A DNA stretch of 21,697 nucleotides from Burkholderiaceae bacterium (GTDB taxonomy: Bacteria; Pseudomonadota; Gammaproteobacteria; Burkholderiales; Burkholderiaceae): positions 1-21,697 of the forward strand of contig CANHMJ010000009.1 of the NCBI GenBank assembly GCA_947461805.1, read 5' to 3'. Below the pieces are notes generated by a model that was given only the letters and a program-made list of their open reading frames with translations, was not told where the DNA came from and did not search any database. Positions 14,819 through 21,697 of the stretch are shown one piece after another. Every line of letters starts with the position of its first letter. Positions within the stretch are counted from its first letter, which is position 1. The position numbers and the translations under genes are program-made.

Positions 14819-16239
14819 TCGGTGACCCCTCCCGGCTTATCTTCCAAGACAACGCCTTGCTTGAGTAAATCAGCACGTATCGCGTCTGCTTTTTCAAACG
14901 CTTTCGCTTGCTTTGCTGCCGTGCGGGCGGCAATGTATTCCTCGATGGCAGATGCATCCAATGCGCTAGAATCACCGCCTTGAAGAAAAGCGGATGGATC
15001 GCGCTCTAGAAAACCCAGTATTCCAGCAAGGCCTTGCATTACCTGAGCAAGGGCACGGACAGCATCAAGCTCGCCGCTAGCGTGCTTCCGATTGAGCTCG
15101 CTTGCCAGATCAAATAAGACGGCAATGGCATCGGGCGTATTGAAATCATCGTCCATTGCTGCGTTAAAGCGCTCAACCCAAGGCGCAGTCAGCGTGGCAT
15201 CCTGACTCGCTGGCATAGCAATGGTGTTCGCTTGGGCTAAGGCGGTGTAAAGACGCACGAGGCCTGAGCGGGATTCATCAAGCTGGACATCGCTGTAATT
15301 GATTGGGCTGCGGTAGTGGGCGCGCAGCATAAAAAAGCGAATCACTTCAGGGTCATACTGCGTTAATACATCACGAATCAAAAAGAAATTGCCTAGCGAC
15401 TTGGACATCTTTTCTTGATTCACCCGAATGTGGCCATTGTGCATCCAGTAGTTTACCCAAGGCGCATCGCTGTCATTGCGCTCTTGACCATAAAGCGCTC
15501 CTTCGGTTTGGGCTATTTCATTCTCATGATGGGGGAATTGCAAATCAGCGCCGCCGCCATGAATATCAAAGTGCTGACCTAACAGTGCGCATGACATCGC
15601 CGAGCACTCAATGTGCCAGCCTGGCCTGCCTTCACCCCAAGGGGATTGCCAGCGCGTGTCACTAGGCTCATCTTCTTTCGCGCTTTTCCACAATACAAAA
15701 TCAAGTGGATCGCGTTTTCCGCTACCGACTGCAACGCGCTCACCCGCATTCAGATCATCGAGGGATTTTCCGGATAGGCGACCGTAGCCTGGAAAGAGGC
15801 GAACCGCGTAATTCACATCGCCATCGTCCGCCTGGTAGGCGATCTCTTGCTCCATTAAGCGACCGATCATGCCCTGCATTTGCTCAATATAGGCAGTAGC
15901 CCGTGGCTCTTGATCGGGCCGCATCAGACCGAGGGCGTCCGAATCGGCATGCATCGCAGCTATGAAACGCTGCGTCAGGGCCGCAATCGGCTCGCCATTT
16001 TCAATCGCTCGCTGAATAATCTTATCGTCGATGTCCGTAATATTGCGGACATAGATCACCTCATACCCGCTGGCACGCAACCACCGCGCCACCATATCAA
16101 AAACAATCATCACACGGGCATGGCCAATGTGGCAAAAATCGTATACCGTCATGCCGCAGACGTACATCTTGACCTGACCTGAAACGAGGGGGGTAAAGAC
16201 CTGTTTGGAGCGATTGAGGGTGTTATAAATTTGCAGCAT
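14803..16239 (-). CDS. cysS: Cysteine--tRNA ligase
   Basis: A 478-residue class I cysteinyl-tRNA synthetase. The HIGH signature is HIGH at 37-40 and KMSKS at 277-281. Predicted zinc ligands are C28, C212 (HIECSAM), H237 and E241 (FPHHENE), matching the zinc site that selects cysteine in the E. coli enzyme. The catalytic domain is followed by a DALR-type and C-terminal helical region. I chose the ATG at 16239, giving MLQIYNTL, because it lines up with the family start; an in-frame GTG at 16245 would add two residues. It is the first gene of the minus-strand unit, overlaps the glycosylase gene by 16 nt, and is divergent from the TPR gene across about 100 bp. Confidence 0.97.
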   Translation of the reverse strand: MLQIYNTLNRSKQVFTPLVSGQVKMYVCGMTVYDFCHIGHARVMIVFDMVARWLRASGYEVIYVRNITDIDDKIIQRAIENGEPIAALTQRFIAAMHADSDALGLMRPDQEPRATAYIEQMQGMIGRLMEQEIAYQADDGDVNYAVRLFPGYGRLSGKSLDDLNAGERVAVGSGKRDPLDFVLWKSAKEDEPSDTRWQSPWGEGRPGWHIECSAMSCALLGQHFDIHGGGADLQFPHHENEIAQTEGALYGQERNDSDAPWVNYWMHNGHIRVNQEKMSKSLGNFFLIRDVLTQYDPEVIRFFMLRAHYRSPINYSDVQLDESRSGLVRLYTALAQANTIAMPASQDATLTAPWVERFNAAMDDDFNTPDAIAVLFDLASELNRKHASGELDAVRALAQVMQGLAGILGFLERDPSAFLQGGDSSALDASAIEEYIAARTAAKQAKAFEKADAIRADLLKQGVVLEDKPGGVTEWRRA

Positions 16240-16344
16240 AGGCACTAAAGAAGGGGCAAGTCGGATAAAACAAGCGTGATTTGTTAGACTGAGCGCTGAG
16301 TATATCGAATACGCCCCTTCTCTACCCCTTTACGCCCCGTTACT

Positions 16345-17205
16345 ATGACCTCAAGCCCGCCATTGCAGACGCCCCCGCAAGTGAATGCTTCTGCCTTGGG
16401 CTTACGGTTAGGATTACTGCTCATTGCCTTCGCACTGCCTGGCCACGTTAACGCACAGGCTTTTGGTAATCCGGCGGCAGTCCAGGATCAGCCCAGCACC
16501 GTGCTCGCCCCTTTTTTAGGTGGTTTTGGACCCAATGAGCCCCCAAGGCTCTCCCCCAATGCGGGATTCGATCCCCTACCACCTGAACTGTCTGAAACCG
16601 TTGCGCTGCCCTTCTTATCGTTTCTGATCATTGAGCCCGATCCCGTGGCTCGCAATGGCATTCCGACTGAAATTGAAAAGTTGGTCAAGGCCCAAAAATA
16701 TCCTGAAGCAATCAATCGCATCAATGAACTGCTGCTTAAAAATCCCCGTAATGTGCAATTGCGTTTTGTACTTGCCCGCCTGCAAATTGAGTTAAAGCAA
16801 TATCCAACAGCGCAAAAAACACTCATTGAAATCACCCAGCAGTTTCCGGAGTTGGCCGAGCCTTACAACAACTTAGCAGCACTGGCCGCCAACCAAGGCC
16901 AATGGATTGAGGCCCGAGACTATTTAGAACTCGCACTAAAACTCAAACCAAGCTATGCGATTGCATCTGCCAATTTGGGTGAGGTATATACTCGCCTAGC
17001 TGCAAAATCGTACATCGATGCAGCCAAACAACGCACCAACCAGCGTGAATACCAGGGCCGTGCCATCGCCCTGCTCGGTATTTTGAAAACGCCTCAGGCT
17101 GGTACCAACCCATCTGTAACGAACCCACCAAAGCAACCCAAACCCATTACCACTCCTCAAGAAAGTAAACCTAGCAATGGCACAAGTACTCCTCAAAACA
17201 AATAA
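16345..17205 (+). CDS. Exported TPR-repeat protein
   Basis: A 286-residue protein with a likely signal peptide: a polar start, then the hydrophobic run LGLRLGLLLIAFALPG, then a VNAQ cleavage-like site near residue 38. A Pro-rich linker follows. About residues 105-235 carry tetratricopeptide-like helices, for example 'YPEAINRINELLLKNPRNVQLRFVLARLQ', 'YPTAQKTLIEITQQFPELAEPYNNLAALAANQ' and 'WIEARDYLELALKLKPSYAIASANLGEVYTRLA', each with the Y/W...A...L..nP spacing of TPRs. The C-terminus is a Pro/Thr/Lys-rich tail. It is probably a periplasmic scaffold; no enzymatic motif is seen. The last 29 nt overlap the start of ppiB in another frame. Similar proteins are found before cyclophilin and lpxH genes in relatives, as I recall. 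Confidence 0.85.
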   Translation: MTSSPPLQTPPQVNASALGLRLGLLLIAFALPGHVNAQAFGNPAAVQDQPSTVLAPFLGGFGPNEPPRLSPNAGFDPLPPELSETVALPFLSFLIIEPDPVARNGIPTEIEKLVKAQKYPEAINRINELLLKNPRNVQLRFVLARLQIELKQYPTAQKTLIEITQQFPELAEPYNNLAALAANQGQWIEARDYLELALKLKPSYAIASANLGEVYTRLAAKSYIDAAKQRTNQREYQGRAIALLGILKTPQAGTNPSVTNPPKQPKPITTPQESKPSNGTSTPQNK

Positions 17206-17680
17206 AGGCGACATCACCCTCACACTGGATGCTGCAAAAGCACCCAAGACCGTCGCTAACTTTTTAGCCTACGTTAAAAGTGGCCACTACGATGGCACCA
17301 TCTTCCATCGTGTCATTGATAACTTCATGATTCAAGGCGGCGGCATGGCGCCTGGTATGAAACAGAAACCAACCCAAGCGGAAATTGAGAATGAAGCCAA
17401 TAATGGCCTCAAAAATGTGAACGGCTCGGTTGCAATGGCTCGCACCAATGAACCTCACTCGGCAAGTTCCCAGTTTTTTATTAACGTGAATGACAATGAC
17501 TTCTTAAATCACACCGCACCGACTACACAAGGCTGGGGTTACGCCGTATTTGGAGCAGTTAGCGATGGCATGGATGTAGTCGACGCCATTCGCAAAGTGA
17601 AAACCGGTAGCTCAGGATTTCATCAAGATGTACCTGCTGAAGATGTACTGATTGAGAAAGCAACCGTTCTTGCTGAATAA
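17177..17680 (+). CDS. ppiB: Peptidyl-prolyl cis-trans isomerase B (cyclophilin)
   Basis: A 167-residue cytoplasmic cyclophilin that speeds isomerisation at Xaa-Pro bonds. It carries the active-site segment FHRVIDNFMIQGGG at 43-56 with catalytic R45 plus F50 and Q53. The later motif 'SASSQFFINVNDNDFLNH' and 'WGYAVFGAVSDGMDVVDAI' are typical of bacterial PpiB. No signal peptide is present, which favours PpiB over the periplasmic PpiA. Length is normal. The ATG at 17177 lies inside the end of the TPR gene, so the two are likely coupled. lpxH starts 44 bp after its stop. Confidence 0.95.
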   Translation: MAQVLLKTNKGDITLTLDAAKAPKTVANFLAYVKSGHYDGTIFHRVIDNFMIQGGGMAPGMKQKPTQAEIENEANNGLKNVNGSVAMARTNEPHSASSQFFINVNDNDFLNHTAPTTQGWGYAVFGAVSDGMDVVDAIRKVKTGSSGFHQDVPAEDVLIEKATVLAE

Positions 17681-17724
17681 TTTCAGAACACCATCGATCG
17701 ATCGACAATGGACCTAATCGTCTG

Positions 17725-18513
17725 ATGCTGTTCAGTCACTCCAGCGCTTTTCTAATTTCAGATTTGCACCTGACGCCGTCAATGCCCTTGACGGCGCAAC
17801 GCTTTTTTGATTTCTGTGAAAAGGAAGCGCGCGAAGTCGAGGCAGTATTTATATTGGGTGATTTATTTGAATACTGGGTAGGCGATGATGCCAATGCACA
17901 ATCACCCTTCCATGGTGAAGTAAAGAATGCGCTGGTAGCCCTATCAAGCCGTGTAAAAACGTATTACATGCATGGCAACCGGGATTTTTTAGTAGGGAGT
18001 GCATTTTTGAAAAAAACAGGCATGACTTTATTACCCGACCCCTGCACAGTTCAAATTGCCGGCGATCAATACACCTTGAGTCATGGCGATGGCTTATGCA
18101 CTGCAGATAGCGGCTATCAGCTGTATCGCAGCTGGACGCGCAAACCATCGATTCAACAATGGTTTCTACGCCTGCCACTTTCTTGGCGGCATGCGATTGC
18201 CGATCGCCTACGAAAAAATAGTAAAGCACAATATCGCCGCGATTCGCGCTTTAGTCTCGATGGTGCCAATCCAAAAGGTAATGTGACACTAGAGGCGTGT
18301 GCAGCGCTGGTTCGGTCGCAATCAAGCCAGAAACTCATTCATGGTCACACCCACTTACCAGCTCGTCATCACGAGAGCCTGCACGACATAGAGTGGCAAC
18401 GCTGGGTTCTATCCGACTGGGATTTAGATCATCCCGAAGCGTACTTGCCCAAAGCAAGTGCATTGCGCATTGATCAGCAGGGTGTGCGTTACTTGGATTT
18501 AGTGAAAAACTAA
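17725..18513 (+). CDS. lpxH: UDP-2,3-diacylglucosamine diphosphatase
   Basis: A 262-residue LpxH, the calcineurin-like phosphoesterase that splits UDP-2,3-diacylglucosamine to lipid X and UMP in lipid A synthesis, at the inner face of the cytoplasmic membrane. The metal-binding set is complete: D13 and H15 in ISDLHL, D46 in GDLFEYW, N85 in HGNRDF, H120 in SHGDGLC, and H206/H208 in HGHTH. Arg-rich and hydrophobic residues in the middle (WTRKPSIQQWFLRLPL) match the cap that binds the acyl chains. Length is slightly above the 240 residues of E. coli LpxH. It follows ppiB by 44 bp and ends 23 bp before the converging suhB gene. No strong ribosome site is seen at the ATG. Confidence 0.95.
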   Translation: MLFSHSSAFLISDLHLTPSMPLTAQRFFDFCEKEAREVEAVFILGDLFEYWVGDDANAQSPFHGEVKNALVALSSRVKTYYMHGNRDFLVGSAFLKKTGMTLLPDPCTVQIAGDQYTLSHGDGLCTADSGYQLYRSWTRKPSIQQWFLRLPLSWRHAIADRLRKNSKAQYRRDSRFSLDGANPKGNVTLEACAALVRSQSSQKLIHGHTHLPARHHESLHDIEWQRWVLSDWDLDHPEAYLPKASALRIDQQGVRYLDLVKN

Positions 18514-18536
18514 ATCACCCAGCGCTGGATTTACTT

Positions 18537-19325
18537 TTAGGCCTTGCTGTACTTCGCCAAGTGTTGCGCTAGCTGAGCAAAGATGCGGGGATTGCCTGCC
18601 ATAATTTCACCACTATTCAAGTAGTTTTCTTCACCGCAGTAGGTGCCAACCAAACCGCCAGCCTCGGTTATAAGCAATGCTCCGGCTGCCATGTCCCACG
18701 GCTTTAAGCCGCTCTCAAAAAAACCGTCATAGCGCCCAGCTGCAACATAAGCCAAATCTAGCGAAGCAGCCCCAGGGCGGCGTAATCCAGCGCATTGCGC
18801 CGTCATATCGGCAAACATCTTTAAGTAGGTTTGCAGGTCTTGGTCTTCACGATACGGAAAGCCCGTACCCAACAAACAAGTGCTTAAACGGGTTTGGCCT
18901 GCCACACGCAAGCGACGACGATCCAAGTAGGTGCCGCTTCCGCGGGTTGCAGTAAAGAGCTCATCGCGATTCGGGTCGTATACCACTGCCTGCTGCGTGA
19001 CGCCGCCAACAGAGAGGGCAATCGATACCGCGTATTGTGGAAAGCCATGAATGAAATTGGTGGTGCCGTCTAGCGGATCGATGATCCAAACCGACTCTGC
19101 TCCAGGGTTGTGTTCACCGGTTTCTTCTGCTAAAAAACCATGCGTTGGATAGGCGTCGCTGAGGATTTCAATAATGGCTTCCTCGGCCGCTTTATCCACC
19201 TCCGTTACAAAATCGTTGTGTTGCTTGCGATCAACCTGCAGCCGCTCTAAATTTAGAGAGGCTCGATTAATCACGTTTCCGGCACGACGGGCGGCCTTGA
19301 TGGCCACATTTAACATGGGGTGCAT
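18537..19325 (-). CDS. suhB: Inositol-1-monophosphatase family protein
   Basis: A 262-residue Mg-dependent phosphatase of the IMPase/SuhB family. It hydrolyses inositol 1-phosphate and, in enterobacteria, also acts as SuhB in ribosomal RNA transcription antitermination. Metal and substrate residues are in 'EVDKAAEEAIIEIL' and 'FLAEETG', the core motif 'WIIDPLDGTTNFIHGFP', and 'KPWDMAAGALLITEAGG' near the C-terminus; all key acidic residues are present. I chose the ATG at 19325 (MHPMLNVAIKAARRAG), which lines up with the family start. A longer in-frame start at 19409 would add 28 poorly conserved residues and reach to within four bases of the divergent trmJ region. It converges on lpxH with a 23-bp gap. 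Confidence 0.93.
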   Translation of the reverse strand: MHPMLNVAIKAARRAGNVINRASLNLERLQVDRKQHNDFVTEVDKAAEEAIIEILSDAYPTHGFLAEETGEHNPGAESVWIIDPLDGTTNFIHGFPQYAVSIALSVGGVTQQAVVYDPNRDELFTATRGSGTYLDRRRLRVAGQTRLSTCLLGTGFPYREDQDLQTYLKMFADMTAQCAGLRRPGAASLDLAYVAAGRYDGFFESGLKPWDMAAGALLITEAGGLVGTYCGEENYLNSGEIMAGNPRIFAQLAQHLAKYSKA

Positions 19326-19430
19326 ATATAGTGGTGAACAAATTAAATAAGAACAAGCCCAAATCGAATACCGAGCTAACGGCTTGATTCTAAACGATCT
19401 GATAGCCATCCCATGAAAAACAAGGACGCC

Positions 19431-20213
19431 ATGACCCCAGCACTACCCCACGATCAGCGCACAGCAGATGCATTTGCCCAGCTTCGAACGATCTTGGTTG
19501 AAACCAGTCACCCCGGCAATGTGGGGTCAACAGCGCGGGCATTAAAGACCATGGGCTTTCATGATCTCTGTTTAGTCAACCCAAAAACGCCAGGGATAGC
19601 CCATGAACCCGAAGCGGTAGCCTTGGCCAGTGGCGCCATGGATGTATTGGATGCAAGCTCAGTAGAGGTCGACTTGAATGCTGCCGTAGCCGGCTGCACC
19701 TTGGTACTCGGATTAACCAGCCGCGATCGTGAATTTGGCCCACCCGGCTTGGATTGGCTAGAAGCACGTCAGCGCATTGTTGGGCAATTAAGCCAAGGAA
19801 AGCGGGTTGCGTTGATGTTTGGGCCAGAGCGCACTGGTCTTGATAATGCCCATTTGGCCTTGTGTAGTCATCGTGTTTGGCTTGAGGCCAACCCGGCCTA
19901 CCCATCCCTGAATTTAGCCCAAGCAGTTATGGTGTGCGCCTACAGCCTGCGCGAAGGCCTTATCCAGGAGCTCGGTACTGCTGGCGCTGATTTGGCTCTG
20001 AGACTATCGCCTGAGGACCTAGCTGATCCCGCCGCGGTTGCCGCAATGCTCGAGCATTTGCGTTTAGGGCTGGAGTCTATCGGGTACTTGAACCCTGAAA
20101 ATCCAAAGAAACTCATGGCTCGGCTTGCGGCTCTTTTTGCCCGAGCAGAGTTGCAAACCGAGGAAATTGACTTGCTTCGGGGGATCGCAAAACAGATGCT
20201 TCTGAGAAAATAG
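19431..20213 (+). CDS. trmJ: tRNA (cytidine/uridine-2'-O-)-methyltransferase TrmJ
   Basis: A SpoU/TrmH-class SAM-dependent enzyme of 260 residues from this start. TrmJ 2'-O-methylates position 32 of several tRNAs. The knotted SPOUT core is visible: 'ILVETSHPGNVGSTARALKTMGF' near the N-terminus, motif 2 'LMFGPERTGLDN', and motif 3 'NPAYPSLNLAQAVMVCAYSL'. The helical C-terminal extension ends in '..RGIAKQMLLRK'. I prefer the ATG at 19431, which has AAGGA four bases upstream; an ATG at 19413 in frame would add six residues. The gene is divergent from suhB, and cysE starts 23 bp downstream, so the two likely share a transcript. Confidence 0.93.
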   Translation: MTPALPHDQRTADAFAQLRTILVETSHPGNVGSTARALKTMGFHDLCLVNPKTPGIAHEPEAVALASGAMDVLDASSVEVDLNAAVAGCTLVLGLTSRDREFGPPGLDWLEARQRIVGQLSQGKRVALMFGPERTGLDNAHLALCSHRVWLEANPAYPSLNLAQAVMVCAYSLREGLIQELGTAGADLALRLSPEDLADPAAVAAMLEHLRLGLESIGYLNPENPKKLMARLAALFARAELQTEEIDLLRGIAKQMLLRK

Positions 20214-20236
20214 GTAGTTCGCTTTAAACTGGGAGG

Positions 20237-21028
20237 ATGCTGAACGCCCTTTTTGATGAAGTAGATTCGATTATTGCTCGTGATCCTGCAGCACGACACC
20301 GCTGGGAGGTCATCACCTGCTACCCCGGATTACATGCCGTCTGGCTCCACCGCGTTGCCCACTTTTTATGGAATTGCGGCTTACGGTGGGTTGCCCGATT
20401 TTGGTCCATGCTTGCACGGCTATTAACTGGAATTGAAATTCATCCGGGGGCCAAAATTGGTCGACGTGTTTTTTTAGATCACGGCCTGGGTATTGTGATT
20501 GGCGAAACCACCGAAATCGGCGATGACTGCACAATTTACCAAGGCGTCACCCTAGGCGGCACTTCACTTTATAAGGGTGTTAAGCGTCATCCCACCCTGG
20601 GTAAATGCGTTGTGATCAGTGCAGGCGCTAAAGTACTCGGCGGCTTTACGGTTGGCGATGGTGCGCGCGTTGGATCCAATGCCGTTGTATTGAAAGAAAT
20701 CCCAGCAGGCGCTACTGCAGTCGGTGTGCCTGCGCGCATTTTGCATCCCGACTTACCTTCAAACGAAAATGGTGGCGATGTCAATGACAAAAAGGCGTAC
20801 TTTTCTGCCTATGGCATTACACCCAATGTCGATGATCCCGTATCGATGGCGCTCAAGGGTTTGATTGACGCAACGCTAGAACAAGAGGCCAAAATCAAAC
20901 TGCTCGAGGCCCAACTAATTAAACTCAGCGGAAACGCGGCTCTCGATAGCAGCGAGTCATCGAAGTCAAATGCTGGCCTAGAGACCAAACACGACCTCGA
21001 TACCATCAAGCAGTGGCTAAAAGAGTAA
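20237..21028 (+). CDS. cysE: Serine O-acetyltransferase
   Basis: A 263-residue CysE, which acetylates L-serine with acetyl-CoA to give O-acetylserine, the precursor of cysteine. The N-terminal helical region is followed by a left-handed beta-helix of hexapeptide repeats from about residue 70 ('IEIHPGAKIGRRVFLDHGLGIVIGE'). The catalytic His/Asp segments are 'DHGLGIVIGETTEIGDD' and 'KRHPTLG', and the typical 'YQGVTLGGTSL' is present. The C-terminal tail extends past the repeats with a predicted coiled region (LIDATLEQEAKIKLLEAQLIKL); it is longer than the epsilon-type minimum. GGGAGG lies directly against the ATG with no spacer, which is unusual. It follows trmJ by 23 bp and converges on the FKBP gene with a 7-bp gap. 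Confidence 0.95.
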   Translation: MLNALFDEVDSIIARDPAARHRWEVITCYPGLHAVWLHRVAHFLWNCGLRWVARFWSMLARLLTGIEIHPGAKIGRRVFLDHGLGIVIGETTEIGDDCTIYQGVTLGGTSLYKGVKRHPTLGKCVVISAGAKVLGGFTVGDGARVGSNAVVLKEIPAGATAVGVPARILHPDLPSNENGGDVNDKKAYFSAYGITPNVDDPVSMALKGLIDATLEQEAKIKLLEAQLIKLSGNAALDSSESSKSNAGLETKHDLDTIKQWLKE

Positions 21029-21035
21029 AGCTGAT

Positions 21036-21662
21036 TTAGTGCAGGGTGCGCGGATTATTTTTCCCCGTACCTGAGGCGGCATCAATTAACTGATCTAAGT
21101 CAACATCGTCCTCATCGTCATTTGGCATACCAAAGGTAATTGCGTCAATGCCTTCTGGATGGCGATTCTGAATCTCTTCTTCGGTAGCAGAGCGGATGTC
21201 CGTCACTAGCAAAGTAAAACGCAAGGCCATACCAGCAAGGGGATGGTTACCATCGAGCACGACCTGGCTGTCAGCAACGTCCGTAACGGTATAGATTAAA
21301 GGCTGCAAATCATCGTCGTCTTCCGAATCATCATCGCTAGCGACAATTTCGCCTTGCTCATCTAAGGCCTCCGGTATCCCCTCGAACTGCATACCAATTT
21401 CAATTGGCTCCGGAAAACGCACACGGGGCTCTATTTTTAATAATTCGGGGTCGTATTCCCCAAATGCATCGCCAGGCTCAAGCTGCACCGTGGTTTCAAA
21501 ACCCAGTTCATGCCCATCCAATAACGCTTCAATTTTTGGAAAAGTGCCGTCATAACCACCGTGGAGGTATACCATCGGAGAATCAGGCTCTTCGATGAGG
21601 TTGTTTTGCGCATCGGTTAATTTATAGCGAAGCGACACGACGGTATTTTTTTCGATCTTCAT
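21036..21662 (-). CDS. FKBP-type peptidyl-prolyl isomerase, SlyD-like
   Basis: A 208-residue SlyD-like isomerase and chaperone. The N-terminal FKBP half begins MKIEKNTVVSLRYKLTDAQ and carries 'YLHGGYDGTFPKIEALLDG' and 'QLEPGDAFGEYD'. The inserted-in-flap domain follows, with 'VLDGNHPLAGMALRFTLLV' near residue 136, all standard. Two features differ from E. coli SlyD. Residues 110-118 form an Asp/Glu run (DDDSEDDDD) inside the insert, and the tail is acidic (NDDEDDVDLD) rather than His/Cys-rich, so nickel binding of the E. coli type is unlikely. A general folding role is expected; the acidic parts may bind cations or basic proteins. It converges on cysE, and its ATG lies 35 bp before the window end. 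Confidence 0.88.
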   Translation of the reverse strand: MKIEKNTVVSLRYKLTDAQNNLIEEPDSPMVYLHGGYDGTFPKIEALLDGHELGFETTVQLEPGDAFGEYDPELLKIEPRVRFPEPIEIGMQFEGIPEALDEQGEIVASDDDSEDDDDLQPLIYTVTDVADSQVVLDGNHPLAGMALRFTLLVTDIRSATEEEIQNRHPEGIDAITFGMPNDDEDDVDLDQLIDAASGTGKNNPRTLH

Positions 21663-21697
21663 GCGCGTTGTATGAAAAGCCTATGGTCAGATTAATT

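Noticed and set aside
17692..17712. ATCGATCGATCG run between ppiB and lpxH.
   Set aside because: Simple tetramer repetition in a 44-bp gap; it forms no convincing terminator and has no T-run.

Overview
The window reads as a compact chromosomal segment of a betaproteobacterium, most likely Burkholderiaceae and close to Polynucleobacter. This rests on the cysS–alkA-like–accA–tilS block next to lysC and a tRNA-Ser, on the two Bug/TTT periplasmic receptors, and on very tight packing. The taxon is inferred from gene content and order; no database search was possible. I support 24 protein genes and one tRNA gene.

Layout. 119-3487 holds a secreted thermonuclease-like protein, a two-gene minus-strand unit (a protein with a papain-like Cys/His/Asp pattern, and a DUF1993 protein), a carboxylesterase and an AI-2E-family permease. 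3645-9250 is an accessory metabolic cluster: Bug receptor, ThDP-dependent enzyme, second Bug receptor, BKACE (3-keto-acid cleavage) enzyme and FAH-family hydrolase, with the strand switching repeatedly. 9456-10855 has tRNA-Ser(GCU) and lysC. 10935-11656 is a self-contained type II toxin-antitoxin module (RHH antitoxin and RelE/ParE-like toxin) with a very good sigma70-like promoter and a perfect palindrome over the expected transcription start. 11653-16239 is the minus-strand unit cysS–glycosylase–accA–tilS with overlapping or nearly touching genes. 16345-18513 is a plus-strand run of a TPR protein, ppiB and lpxH. 18537-21662 holds suhB, trmJ, cysE and a SlyD-like FKBP isomerase.

How the genes fit together. 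Most are housekeeping: charging and modification of tRNA (cysS, tilS, trmJ), fatty-acid initiation (accA), lipid A synthesis (lpxH), amino-acid synthesis (lysC, cysE), DNA repair and protein folding. The 3.6-9.3 kb cluster is the most plausible undescribed system. It combines two solute receptors with three enzyme families that make or break C-C bonds in keto acids, which suggests uptake and breakdown of an organic acid whose identity cannot be read from sequence.

A general property is that all seven convergent gene pairs end within 23 bp of one another or overlap, so the gaps leave almost no room for ordinary intrinsic terminators. No stretch over 300 bases lacks a gene. No CRISPR array, insertion sequence, prophage or rRNA gene was seen.
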